Below, one piece after another: positions 8,694 to 16,179 of a stretch of 64,000 bases of DNA (its first letter is position 1; each line of letters opens with the position of its first letter). The notes beneath the pieces were generated by a model. That model saw only the letters and a list, made by a program, of their open reading frames with translations, had not been told where the DNA came from and did no database searches. Source of the DNA: Fontibacterium temperatum (lineage in GTDB: Bacteria; Pseudomonadota; Alphaproteobacteria; Pelagibacterales; Pelagibacteraceae); contig CAXNKS010000001.1 of the NCBI GenBank assembly GCA_964203055.1, forward strand, positions 186,001 to 250,000, in the 5' to 3' direction. The translations under genes were made by a program, and so were the position numbers.

Positions 8694-10238
8694 TTAATTA
8701 AATGATTCTTTATTCTTATAATTTTTTCTATTACCTGTATTGAAATTTCTATCTTTGAAGTCTTTAGATTTTTTACTAAAAAATTTTGGCTTTTCTCTGT
8801 CACTTTTTCTTCTGTAATCTTTTTCACCGCCTTCTCTTGGTTTGTATTCTTTAAAACCTTCAGTATTTTTAGGCTTAAATCCTTCTGAATGTCTATTTCC
8901 TCTAAATCTATCTGCGGGTTTATTTTCTCGAGATCCTTCTGAGTTTCTATTTCCTCTAAATCTATCTGTAGGTTTATTTTCTCGAGATCTTTCTGCTGAC
9001 TTATTTCCTCTAAATCCTTCTGAGGATCTGTTTCCACCAAAGCTTGGTCTTCCTCCTTTATTTCTGTCTCTTTCTCCTCCTCTTCTTTTATTTTTATAAT
9101 CTCTTTGAAATCCACCGCTTCCACTTCTGCCCTTAGAAAAATTTTCTTTCTTTTTAGTTGGATCTAATAATCTCTCAATAGCATTCCATTTTTCTCTATC
9201 ACTATTAGTAATAAAGGATAAAGAAGAACCCTCTGCTCCTGCTCTGGCAGTTCTGCCCATTCGGTGAATATAATCTTCAGCAACTTGGGGAAGGTCGTAA
9301 TTAATAACATGTTCAATGTGGGGAACATCAAGTCCTCTTGCTGCAATATCTGTTGCAACAAGTATTGTAAATTTCTTATTTCTAAAAGCGCTCATCACAG
9401 TAGTTCTTTTGCTTTGTCTTAGATTTCCATGCAAAGCATCTGCTTTGAATTTTTCCTTACAAAGTTTAGCTGCTAAATTTTTTGAATTATGTTTAGTTTT
9501 AACAAATACTAAAATTGAGCCGGTTCTTTCTTGTAATTGCTTAATTAACTCCTGATATTTTTGCTCTTGTTTTATATGGATAACTTCTTGTTTAATTTTT
9601 ATGGATGGCACATTCGTTGCCCCCATAGAAACTCTTTCAGGATTTTTTAAATATTTAGACGACATTCTAACAATCTCTTCAGGTAGAGTAGCAGAAAACA
9701 TTAATGTTTGTTTTTTTGCCGGAAGGTGTTTTAATATTCTATCAATTTGAATTCCAAAGCCCATATCAAGCATACGATCTGTTTCATCTAAAACTAAAAA
9801 ACCTGTATCTGATAATTTTAATGATTTTCTATCTAAGTGATCATTTATTCTTCCTGGTGTTCCTACAATAATTCTTGGACGTGATTTAAGTTGTCCTAAC
9901 TGTTTATGCATAGACTCTCCTCCAATTAAACATGCTGCCTTGATTGGATTACTTTTTCCAAGCAACTGAATAATTACGGCTATCACTTGATTAGCAAGTT
10001 CACGTGTTGGAGTTAACACTAAAGCCGAACCTTGTTTTGATCTGCTTAACAATTCAACTAATGGAATACTAAAGGCTGCAGTTTTTCCTGTTCCTGTTTG
10101 TGCCGAACCTAAAATATCACGACCTTCTAGGGCAAGCGGTATAGAACTTACTTGAATAGGAGTTGGAGCTGTAAAATTCATTCGCGCTAATGAATTTTGT
10201 AAGTTTTGTGAAAGGCTAAAGCCTTCAAAGTTAATCAT
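8694..10238 (-). CDS. rhlE: DEAD-box ATP-dependent RNA helicase (RhlE type) with repetitive basic tail
   Basis: This is a cytoplasmic RNA helicase likely involved in ribosome assembly or RNA turnover. The 514-residue protein has the Q motif (FTAPTPIQ), Walker A AQTGTGKT at residues 46-53, PTRELA, motif II, SAT, and the C-terminal helicase motifs RGLDVPHIEHVINYDLP and HRMGRTARAG. Motif II reads DETD (residues 151-154) instead of the usual DEAD. From about residue 370 the protein becomes a low-complexity Arg/Lys/Gly/Asn/Glu-rich tail with an 18-residue repeat (ENKP-x-DRFRGNR-x-SEG type), typical of RNA-binding extensions that differ among relatives. It is transcribed leftwards towards the SemiSWEET-like gene. 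Confidence 0.9.
   Translation of the reverse strand: MINFEGFSLSQNLQNSLARMNFTAPTPIQVSSIPLALEGRDILGSAQTGTGKTAAFSIPLVELLSRSKQGSALVLTPTRELANQVIAVIIQLLGKSNPIKAACLIGGESMHKQLGQLKSRPRIIVGTPGRINDHLDRKSLKLSDTGFLVLDETDRMLDMGFGIQIDRILKHLPAKKQTLMFSATLPEEIVRMSSKYLKNPERVSMGATNVPSIKIKQEVIHIKQEQKYQELIKQLQERTGSILVFVKTKHNSKNLAAKLCKEKFKADALHGNLRQSKRTTVMSAFRNKKFTILVATDIAARGLDVPHIEHVINYDLPQVAEDYIHRMGRTARAGAEGSSLSFITNSDREKWNAIERLLDPTKKKENFSKGRSGSGGFQRDYKNKRRGGERDRNKGGRPSFGGNRSSEGFRGNKSAERSRENKPTDRFRGNRNSEGSRENKPADRFRGNRHSEGFKPKNTEGFKEYKPREGGEKDYRRKSDREKPKFFSKKSKDFKDRNFNTGNRKNYKNKESFN
8881..9010. repeat. 54-bp in-frame tandem repeat in the rhlE tail
   Basis: Two adjacent 54-bp units at 8881-8934 and 8935-8988 differ at only a few positions, and a degraded partial unit follows. 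The unit is 18 codons, so the frame is kept, and it encodes the SEG-x-RENKP-x-DRFRGNR pattern of the helicase tail. The repeat also keeps other frames open on both strands, producing long spurious reading frames. Confidence 0.8.
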
Positions 10239-10576
10239 TTAAATTTGGGGAAAGTTGTAAGTAAAAATCTAATAAAATTATTTAATAATAAAACGTAACC
10301 TTTATCAGTTAACAAGATTAATTAAAGCTATATTGAAGAGTAATTTGGCTTTGTTTCACCAAAATCGATTAAGAAGCTATTTTATTATGCTCTAGATACT
10401 TAACTTTATCAGTGTCTGATCTTTTAAATTTGTATCTCTTAAAATAACTGATGGCATATAAATTATAAAATGCCGATTAAATAGATGAATGCAAGAGTTA
10501 AAATATAGCAAGTGTTATATATAAGATGCTATAGATATCTTAACAAAATATTTAAAAATATAATAATAAAAATTAT
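10239..10576. other. 338-bp gap between rhlE and the UPF0114 gene, with a possible small-ORF remnant
   Basis: No clear gene lies in this AT-rich gap between divergent genes, which must hold both promoters. On the minus strand the frame from 10476 down to the TAA at 10369-10371 is open for 35 codons and reads plausibly as protein (AISYFKRYKFKRSDTDKVKY). Its basic, aromatic start resembles small DUF1127-like proteins, but it has no ATG, GTG or TTG start. It could be a broken or misread small gene or chance. No hairpin terminator, tRNA or known riboswitch was seen. Confidence 0.35.
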
Positions 10577-11105
10577 ATGAAAAAAGTTGAAGCTCTATTA
10601 GAAAAAGTAATATTTGCGTCTCGTTGGATACTTGCTCCTTTTTACTTGGGTCTGTCTTTAAGTTTACTAGTTTTGCTTTATGAATTTGGTAGAGAAATAA
10701 TTCACTTCTTCACAATTATTCATGAAACAGATATTGCGGGCGTTTTACTTTTTATACTAAGTCTTGTTGATATTTCTCTTGCTGCAAATTTATTAATTAT
10801 TGTTATTTTTTCAGGCTACGAAAATTTCGTATCTAAAATTCATGTAGAAAATCATGAAGATAAGCCTGAGTGGATGGGTCATGTAGATTTTACAGATCTA
10901 AAAATTAAATTAATTTCATCAATCGTTGCTATTTCAGGAATTCATTTACTGAAAATATTTATGAATTTAGATAAATATTCAAAAGATACTATTATTTTAT
11001 ATGTTGTTGTACACTTGACGTTCGTTGTTGAGCGGAGTGCTTCTAGCGATGATGGACTACATTATGAACAGAAGCATTAGTAAACATTCAAAATCTAAAA
11101 AATAG
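10577..11105 (+). CDS. UPF0114 (YqhA-like) membrane protein, frameshifted near its end
   Basis: This multi-pass inner-membrane protein belongs to UPF0114, a family of unknown function. KVIFASRWILAPFYLGLSL, VDISLAANLLIIVIFSGYENFVS and KLISSIVAISGIHLLK are family-typical. As read, the frame ends at 11080 with an atypical tail after LTFVV. Dropping one G at 11030 restores SGVLLAMMDYIMNRS, the usual C-terminal helix of the family, and the frame then stops at 11105 for 175 residues. The extra base is probably a consensus error, since the downstream frame is perfectly preserved. Confidence 0.8.
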
Positions 11106-11200
11106 TTCATAAACGCTCGTGTTAAAAAGTATTATTTTAAAATTACAAAAATAAAACAATAGAAATTTAAAGGTTATTAAGATTTAATTACATTATATTT

Positions 11201-11530
11201 ATGAAGCAAGATTACTCAGTAAAAGACATCTTAAGTGCAGTAGATGATATTTTAAAAGTTAAATCGGCTCAAGAATCAACGAAAAAAATCGCAAACGAAA
11301 TTCCCGTAAAAGATATTCTGAGTGCTATGGATAATATTTTAAAAGTTAAATCTATTCAAGATCCTGCAAAAAAAATTATAAATGAAATTTATGTGAAAAA
11401 TGATAGTACAAAAAAATTAATAGGTGATCCAGAATCTAAAAAAGAAAATAAAATGAAAAAAAAATATGATTTATTAGTAGTAAATAATGCTAAAGATATT
11501 TTAATATTAAATCGTATTATTTTTAAATGA
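11201..11530 (+). CDS. small protein with two PopZ-N-terminus-like helix repeats
   Basis: This 109-residue protein belongs to no family I can name with certainty. Residues 7-35 and 36-64 are two copies of a 29-residue unit beginning VKDILSA-(V/M)-D-(D/N)-ILKVKS. The unit resembles the short amphipathic helix at the N-terminus of PopZ/DUF2497 proteins (pattern like MEEILASIRRII), which binds polar partner proteins. The long C-terminal oligomerisation region of PopZ is not seen; a Lys-rich stretch and a hydrophobic end follow instead. The gene overlaps the zinc-ribbon gene downstream by ATGA, so the two are probably translated together. The reading frame and coupling are clear. The PopZ likeness is a motif-level inference. 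Confidence 0.6.
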   Translation: MKQDYSVKDILSAVDDILKVKSAQESTKKIANEIPVKDILSAMDNILKVKSIQDPAKKIINEIYVKNDSTKKLIGDPESKKENKMKKKYDLLVVNNAKDILILNRIIFK

Positions 11531-11985
11531 TTATTGAGTGCGCTTGTAAAAAATATAAATTTGCAGTTAAAGCTGAGGAAATTGGTATTAATGGTCGAGT
11601 AGTTCAGTGTGGAGTTTGCGATGAAAAATGGTTTCAAGAACCAGCAAGTTCTGAAGAATTTAAAGTTTTAAAAGACAATCATATTAAAGAGGAAGAGAAA
11701 AAAAAAGAAGAAGCTAAAAAACAAAAACCAATAAAAGAAAAGCCTGGCAAAAACTATATTCCAATTAAATATGAAAATAAAAGTAAGATAAATTATAGCA
11801 AAATCTTTTTAACTATTCTGATTATTTCCATAATCGGTATAGCTGTCGGCTTTGAAAATAGAGAATATATACTTAATAAAAATCCTGAGTTTGCTGATTT
11901 CTTTGGTCTTTTAGAGGAGTTTGTTGAATATTTAAAAATATATTATTCAGACATTATAGAAATGTTTAACCCAAAACCAAAATAA
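11527..11985 (+). CDS. zinc-ribbon (MJ0042-type) single-pass membrane protein, ZitP-like
   Basis: The 152-residue protein starts with a zinc ribbon: cysteines at ECAC near residues 5-7 and QCGVC near residues 34-38, ending in the typical CDEKWF. A Lys/Glu-rich linker (about residues 55-90) leads to one membrane helix, IFLTILIISIIGIAVGF, and a short acidic C-terminal part. This architecture is that of alphaproteobacterial ZitP-type proteins, whose zinc finger faces the cytoplasm and binds PopZ. The start codon overlaps the preceding gene's stop (ATGA at 11527-11530). Function is inferred from architecture; many MJ0042 membrane proteins are uncharacterised. Confidence 0.75.
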   Translation: MIIECACKKYKFAVKAEEIGINGRVVQCGVCDEKWFQEPASSEEFKVLKDNHIKEEEKKKEEAKKQKPIKEKPGKNYIPIKYENKSKINYSKIFLTILIISIIGIAVGFENREYILNKNPEFADFFGLLEEFVEYLKIYYSDIIEMFNPKPK

Positions 11986-11992
11986 ACAATTT

Positions 11993-12091
11993 ATGAGTTT
12001 AATTACAGGTCTTATACTTTTCGTCGTTGGTATGATTGGAACTATTTTATTCTTTATATTTTTAACTTGGGTAGAAAATAATAAAAAATAA
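11993..12091 (+). CDS. 32-residue single-helix membrane protein
   Basis: An ATG at 11993, 7 bases after the zinc-ribbon gene, opens a 32-codon frame dominated by one hydrophobic helix (LITGLILFVVGMIGTILFFI) followed by a short polar end, TWVENNKK. Its position directly behind the zinc-ribbon gene, its compact membrane-protein composition and its exact tail-to-tail abutment with the next small gene suggest a real small gene. I recognise no family. Confidence 0.5.
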   Translation: MSLITGLILFVVGMIGTILFFIFLTWVENNKK

Positions 12092-12211
12092 TTAAGAACA
12101 AAGTTTAGAAATTAAAAAATAAAGCTCCATACCTTTAGTTTGATAAGAATAAGCAACTGCCAAAAGAAATGAGGCAAAACCTACCCATAAAAAAATTATT
12201 GATTTTTTCAT
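12092..12211 (-). CDS. 39-residue small membrane or secreted protein coupled to the MFS gene
   Basis: An ATG on the minus strand at 12211-12209 overlaps the stop codon of the MFS gene (ATGA). It opens a 39-codon frame beginning MKKSIIFLWVGFASFLLAVA, which looks like a signal anchor, and continues YSYQTKGMELYFLISKLCS. The ATGA coupling and the lysine-plus-hydrophobic N-terminus support translation. It could be a small accessory subunit of the transporter. No family recognised. Confidence 0.5.
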   Translation of the reverse strand: MKKSIIFLWVGFASFLLAVAYSYQTKGMELYFLISKLCS

Positions 12212-13416
12212 ACTGCTTTTATTTCTAATCTTGAGATCGTTTTTTCTTCAATTGGATAATTAATAATTGCCCCAAATACTCCAAGTGCAATTGAAATATA
12301 CCAAACAATATCATAAGAGCCTGTCACATCATAAACTTTGCCCCCCAACCAGCCACCTAAAAAAGCTCCCACTTGATGAAATAAAAAAGCAATTCCATAG
12401 AGCATGCTCATATTTTTAACACCAAAAACTGTTGTGATTGTTCCTTGAGTTAGTGGAATTGTTGAAAGCCAAAGCACTCCCATTAAAGCAGCAAATATAT
12501 AGGCTGTTAAATTTGTAACAGGAAATAAAATAAAAATTAAAATAATCACTGCACGTGATGCATAAATAGAACTTAAGAGTAAAGGTTTTCTAATCTTACC
12601 TCCTAAAAATCCTGCGTAATAAGTTCCAAAAATATTAAATAGTCCTATTAAAGCTAATACAATAGTCCCTATTTGCGGTGATAGACCTCTATCAATTAAG
12701 AATGCCGGCGCATGAGTCATAATAAAAAGAATATGAAAGCCACATACAAAGAATCCAATGCATAACAGCCAAAATCCTTTATGGTTAAAAGCTTCTGTTA
12801 ATATTTCTCTTAATGACAAATCTTGAGCAACTGTTTGTTGAATTGGCTTTTCAAACATAGGAACGGCGAGGACTAACATTACAAGTGTGAAAACAGATAA
12901 AATACCAAAGGCTAAAGTTGGGCCAAAGTTTTGCAACAACGCTAAAGATGCAGGCAACATTATAAATTGTCCAAGGGATGCGCTCGACATTGCAATTCCA
13001 ATTGAAATACTTCTTTTCTCTGGCGTTACAGACCTGCTAATTGCTCCAAAAATTGGAAATGTAACTCCTGATATTCCAATTCCTAAAATTCCTGATGCAA
13101 TAATAAATCCTGTTTTGGTTGAAAGAGATCCCATTAAAAACAAACCTAATGAATAAAGAATGCTGCCGACAAATACGACAACACCAGAACCTATCTTGTC
13201 AGAAATTCTACCAGTAAAAGGTTGCCAAATTCCCCACATTAAATTTTGAAAAGCAAGACCCATTGCAAACACTTCTCTGCCCCACTCATTCTTTTCACTA
13301 ATAGGAATTAAAAATATTCCAAAAGAGTGTCTAATCCCAAATGCAAGGGCAAGTAGAATTGAACCTGCAATAAGCACAAATATTGGTTGTTTAAATTTAT
13401 CTAATACTTGAAACAT
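12208..13416 (-). CDS. major facilitator superfamily transporter
   Basis: This 402-residue inner-membrane carrier has about 12 hydrophobic helices and is of the MFS type that includes monocarboxylate and oxalate/formate-like carriers. The loop motif GRISDKIGSGVV near residue 73 is the MFS motif A position after helix 2, and GIRHSFGIFLIPISE in helix 1 is typical of this subgroup. The substrate is not evident. Its stop overlaps the start of a 39-codon gene, and it diverges from the TSUP gene with 45 bases between starts. Confidence 0.82.
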   Translation of the reverse strand: MFQVLDKFKQPIFVLIAGSILLALAFGIRHSFGIFLIPISEKNEWGREVFAMGLAFQNLMWGIWQPFTGRISDKIGSGVVVFVGSILYSLGLFLMGSLSTKTGFIIASGILGIGISGVTFPIFGAISRSVTPEKRSISIGIAMSSASLGQFIMLPASLALLQNFGPTLAFGILSVFTLVMLVLAVPMFEKPIQQTVAQDLSLREILTEAFNHKGFWLLCIGFFVCGFHILFIMTHAPAFLIDRGLSPQIGTIVLALIGLFNIFGTYYAGFLGGKIRKPLLLSSIYASRAVIILIFILFPVTNLTAYIFAALMGVLWLSTIPLTQGTITTVFGVKNMSMLYGIAFLFHQVGAFLGGWLGGKVYDVTGSYDIVWYISIALGVFGAIINYPIEEKTISRLEIKAV

Positions 13417-13461
13417 TGTTATTAACTAATAACATTATTTTAAAAATAAAGAATTTATATA

Positions 13462-14304
13462 ATGAGTAATAAAATATTTAAAATTTTATTTGGTTTATTA
13501 GTTATCTCAGCGATAGCAATGCTAACCTATTATCGAGGAATAGACCCCACTCCTTTTAACAGTGATTTATTTTTCTGGGCTTTATTGTTTGGATCGATTG
13601 CTGCATTAATCGATGGTAGCTTAGGAATGGCTTATGGTGTGACAGGTACAGCTTTTTTATTAGGCTACGGAATTTCTCCTGTTAAAGCAGTTGCTTACAT
13701 TCATATAGCTGAAATTTTTGTCTCAGGATCGTCAGGATTAAATCACTGGAAAATTGGAAATGTTGATACAAAATTATTTAAAAAACTTCTGATACCTGGG
13801 ATCGTTGGGGCTATTCTTGGAGCTTTAGTAATAACTAAAGTTAAAATTCCCTATTTATCAATCGTAATTTCTATTTATTTATTCTTCATGGGAATATTTC
13901 TAATTGCAAAAGCCTATTCAAAAATAAAATTACAATTTAAACAAAAAAATTCAGCTGTTATTCCTCTTGCGGTAACCGGTGGATTTGTGGATGGCGCTGG
14001 TGGAGGTGGCTGGGGTCCTGTTGTTACAACAAGTTTATTAGGTGGAAAAATGTTGCCAAAAAAAGTTATTGGAACTGTTAATGCTTCCGAATTTTTTATT
14101 AATTTAGCATCAGCAACTACTTTTGTATTTTTAGTTAAAATTACAGATTGGGAAGCGTTAGCTGGCCTTATAATTGGTGGTTTTTTAATAGCTCCTTATG
14201 CTGCAAAAGCTACTTCAAAAATGAGTATTAAAATGATTTTAACAGTTGTTGGCTGTCTTATTATAATAATAAGTCTTAGAAAAATTATTCCGCTATTTAT
14301 ATAA
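13462..14304 (+). CDS. TSUP (TauE/SafE-type) anion permease
   Basis: TSUP proteins move sulfite, sulfoacetate or other organosulfonates and small anions across the inner membrane. The 280-residue protein has two related halves with the characteristic glycine-rich segments GSIAALIDGSLGMAYGVTG and GGFVDGAGGGGWGPVVTTS, each at the head of a four-helix half. The direction and substrate cannot be read. The gene ends 8 bases inside the convergent antiporter-like gene. Confidence 0.82.
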   Translation: MSNKIFKILFGLLVISAIAMLTYYRGIDPTPFNSDLFFWALLFGSIAALIDGSLGMAYGVTGTAFLLGYGISPVKAVAYIHIAEIFVSGSSGLNHWKIGNVDTKLFKKLLIPGIVGAILGALVITKVKIPYLSIVISIYLFFMGIFLIAKAYSKIKLQFKQKNSAVIPLAVTGGFVDGAGGGGWGPVVTTSLLGGKMLPKKVIGTVNASEFFINLASATTFVFLVKITDWEALAGLIIGGFLIAPYAAKATSKMSIKMILTVVGCLIIIISLRKIIPLFI

Positions 14305-15550
14305 TTTTATAACAAATAATTGCAACAATCGTAGGTCCCAAAGCGGATAAAAACAAATACAAAGGACTAACGATACCTCCAGAGAATTTTTTATTTAAAA
14401 TTGAATAACCTGCAGGGTTAGGAGCGTTTGCAATTACAGTTAATCCTCCACCAGTAATTGCTCCTGCTGCAATTGCGTACTTGAATTGGTCTGAAAGGCC
14501 ATCAACAAGCGAGGCTAAATAAGTAAGAGCAGCATTATCTGTAACAGCTGTTAAGGCTGTTGCAACATAGTAAATCTGATCTGGGGTTAATTTAGCAAGA
14601 ACTGTTTGAAGCCACCATTTTTGTTGTCCTCCTAAAACCACTAATCCAGCTAAAAATAACGAAACTAGAAAAGCTTGATTAATAATCAGCTTATCTTGAT
14701 ATTGATTAAAGGCATTTACAACTGCTAAAAATATTAAAAAAATTCCAAGAAAAATTATTAAATCATGAACAAAAAAGATTACTCCCAAAAGTAAAATTAA
14801 ATGTAAAATCAAAACAAAAGACGGAATTTTAATTGTTTTAATCTTAGATTCTCCTAATTTAGTAAGTTCATTTCTAAAAAGAAATGTAAGAATTATACTG
14901 TTTATAAAAACGGCAAGTGCAGTCCTCCAAGCAAAAGTATTAATCATGAAATTTAAATCCCAATTCCATTTAGCAGCAACCATAAGAATGGGAGGCGCAG
15001 CAAATGGTGTCATAGCTCCACCTATGCTTACATTTACAAATAAAGTTCCAATGATTCCATATTTAAATTTATTTGAAATTTTTTTTGAGTAAAAATGATC
15101 TCTTAAAATTAATGCCGCCAAAGTCATTGCTGCAGGCTCTGTTATAAATGAACCCAACAAAGGTACAAAAGACATTGTAATTAAAAAAAGACTTAAAGAT
15201 TTATTAACAGGTAACAATGCTGATATTTTTTTAACACAAGATAATGAAAAATCTAAAATCGGCTTACTAGCTGCTATTACCATTATTACAAAAACAAATA
15301 ATGGCTCAACATAACTTTGGTTATTTAAATAATTAACTGTTTCAGTTTTTCCTAGTAAAAAGAATATAATTAAAACCAAAACTATAGCCCAAAATCCAAA
15401 AACAATTTCAACCTCTCCTAACATATCAAAAATATTATGATGCCTTGGAAATTTCTGAGCTAGAGATTTAAAAAATTTTACAGAAAATGTATGAAGAATT
15501 GCTACAACAAATATTATTAAAGCTATACTTTGAACTAACGTAGGGCTCAT
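14297..15550 (-). CDS. putative Na+/H+ antiporter (PF07399-like)
   Basis: The 417-residue polytopic membrane protein resembles the putative Na+/H+ antiporter family PF07399 within the ion-transporter superfamily. GEVEIVFGFWAIVLVLI, GSFITEPAAMTLAALILRDHF, TPFAAPPILMVAAKW and TDNAALTYLASLVDGLS carry the conserved acidic and small-residue clusters expected around the ion path. It is predicted to exchange monovalent cations, which would be useful in a marine cell with sodium-based energetics. The exact ion is inferred from family only. Confidence 0.75.
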   Translation of the reverse strand: MSPTLVQSIALIIFVVAILHTFSVKFFKSLAQKFPRHHNIFDMLGEVEIVFGFWAIVLVLIIFFLLGKTETVNYLNNQSYVEPLFVFVIMVIAASKPILDFSLSCVKKISALLPVNKSLSLFLITMSFVPLLGSFITEPAAMTLAALILRDHFYSKKISNKFKYGIIGTLFVNVSIGGAMTPFAAPPILMVAAKWNWDLNFMINTFAWRTALAVFINSIILTFLFRNELTKLGESKIKTIKIPSFVLILHLILLLGVIFFVHDLIIFLGIFLIFLAVVNAFNQYQDKLIINQAFLVSLFLAGLVVLGGQQKWWLQTVLAKLTPDQIYYVATALTAVTDNAALTYLASLVDGLSDQFKYAIAAGAITGGGLTVIANAPNPAGYSILNKKFSGGIVSPLYLFLSALGPTIVAIICYKII

Positions 15551-15674
15551 AAAATATATTTAACCTAATCTACAAAAAATACTATCTTATAGACGAAATG
15601 GATTTGTAATTTTTAATAACTTTTTAAAAACTTAGTGAAAAACTTCTATTTTGAGTAATTTTAGAGGAGGGAGA

Positions 15675-15711
15675 TTTTTAAAGTGCTAACCAGAAGTTAG
15701 CACTTTAAAAA
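15675..15711. terminator. perfect 16-bp hairpin downstream of the Ala/Lys-rich protein gene
   Basis: Bases 15675-15690 and 15696-15711 are exact reverse complements with a 5-base loop (core GTGCTAAC / GTTAGCAC flanked by A/T runs on both sides). The hairpin ends 8 bases beyond the stop codon of the minus-strand gene at 15719. The A/T flanks pair with each other, so on either strand it can act as an intrinsic terminator or a 3' mRNA-stabilising hairpin. A high-copy transcript from the small periplasmic gene would fit. Confidence 0.7.
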
Positions 15712-15718
15712 AAAATGC

Positions 15719-15973
15719 TTACTTCTTAGCCGGAGCTAGAACAGCAGAAGCGGCGTTGATTGATTTAACGCAATCAGCTTCTTTTTTAGCTGCTAGTGCA
15801 TCACCAGCTGCTTTTCTTAGATCACCAGCTTTTTTAGTTGCTGCTGCATCTAATTTTGCTGTTTTTACTGCTGCATCGTAACCTTTGATTAAATCAGCGC
15901 AAGATTTAGCTTGAGCGTTTGCAAAAGATACGAATAAGAACATACTTACGATTGTTGCTAGTATAGTTTTCAT
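15719..15973 (-). CDS. small Ala/Lys-rich periplasmic protein
   Basis: This 84-residue protein has a clear signal peptide, MKTILATIVSMFLFVSFANA, with a signal peptidase I site after ANA. The mature part of about 64 residues is rich in Ala, Lys and Asp and looks fully helical. Two cysteines, in KSCADL and EADCVKS, sit near its ends and could form a disulfide, giving a helical hairpin. The function is unknown. It stands alone, with an unusually strong hairpin after the stop and a 206-base upstream gap, suggesting an independently controlled and perhaps abundant product. Confidence 0.75.
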   Translation of the reverse strand: MKTILATIVSMFLFVSFANAQAKSCADLIKGYDAAVKTAKLDAAATKKAGDLRKAAGDALAAKKEADCVKSINAASAVLAPAKK

Positions 15974-16179
15974 TTGTTTTACTTGTTGTTAAGTTAATTA
16001 GCGGCGAAAGTATTTAATTTAAGGTTTTCTGTAAATATATTTTTGACAAGGAAAAGCCTTCATTCTTAATAAAGATTCTTAAATACCCAAGTAAATCAAC
16101 GATTTTTAAACAAACTACATACCTAGGCTATGCGTAGTTCTGTTAGTTAAGAATTTATCTTAAATTTATAAGAATCGAT

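Noticed and set aside
8681..9124. Long alternative frames on both strands over the helicase tail, one with a coiled-coil-like Lys/Glu/Leu/Ile pattern
   Set aside because: They exist because the 54-bp in-frame repeat avoids stops in other frames. The rhlE frame carries all helicase motifs and continues through the tail.
11393..11530. PopZ C-terminal oligomerisation domain in the 109-residue protein
   Set aside because: The C-terminal part is Lys-rich and short, and lacks the proline-rich linker and helical end typical of PopZ.
16010..16179. Small RNA or attenuator upstream of the Ala/Lys-rich protein gene
   Set aside because: Only short imperfect repeats (AAGG/CCTT, TTAAGA/TCTTAA) and no convincing promoter spacing were found.
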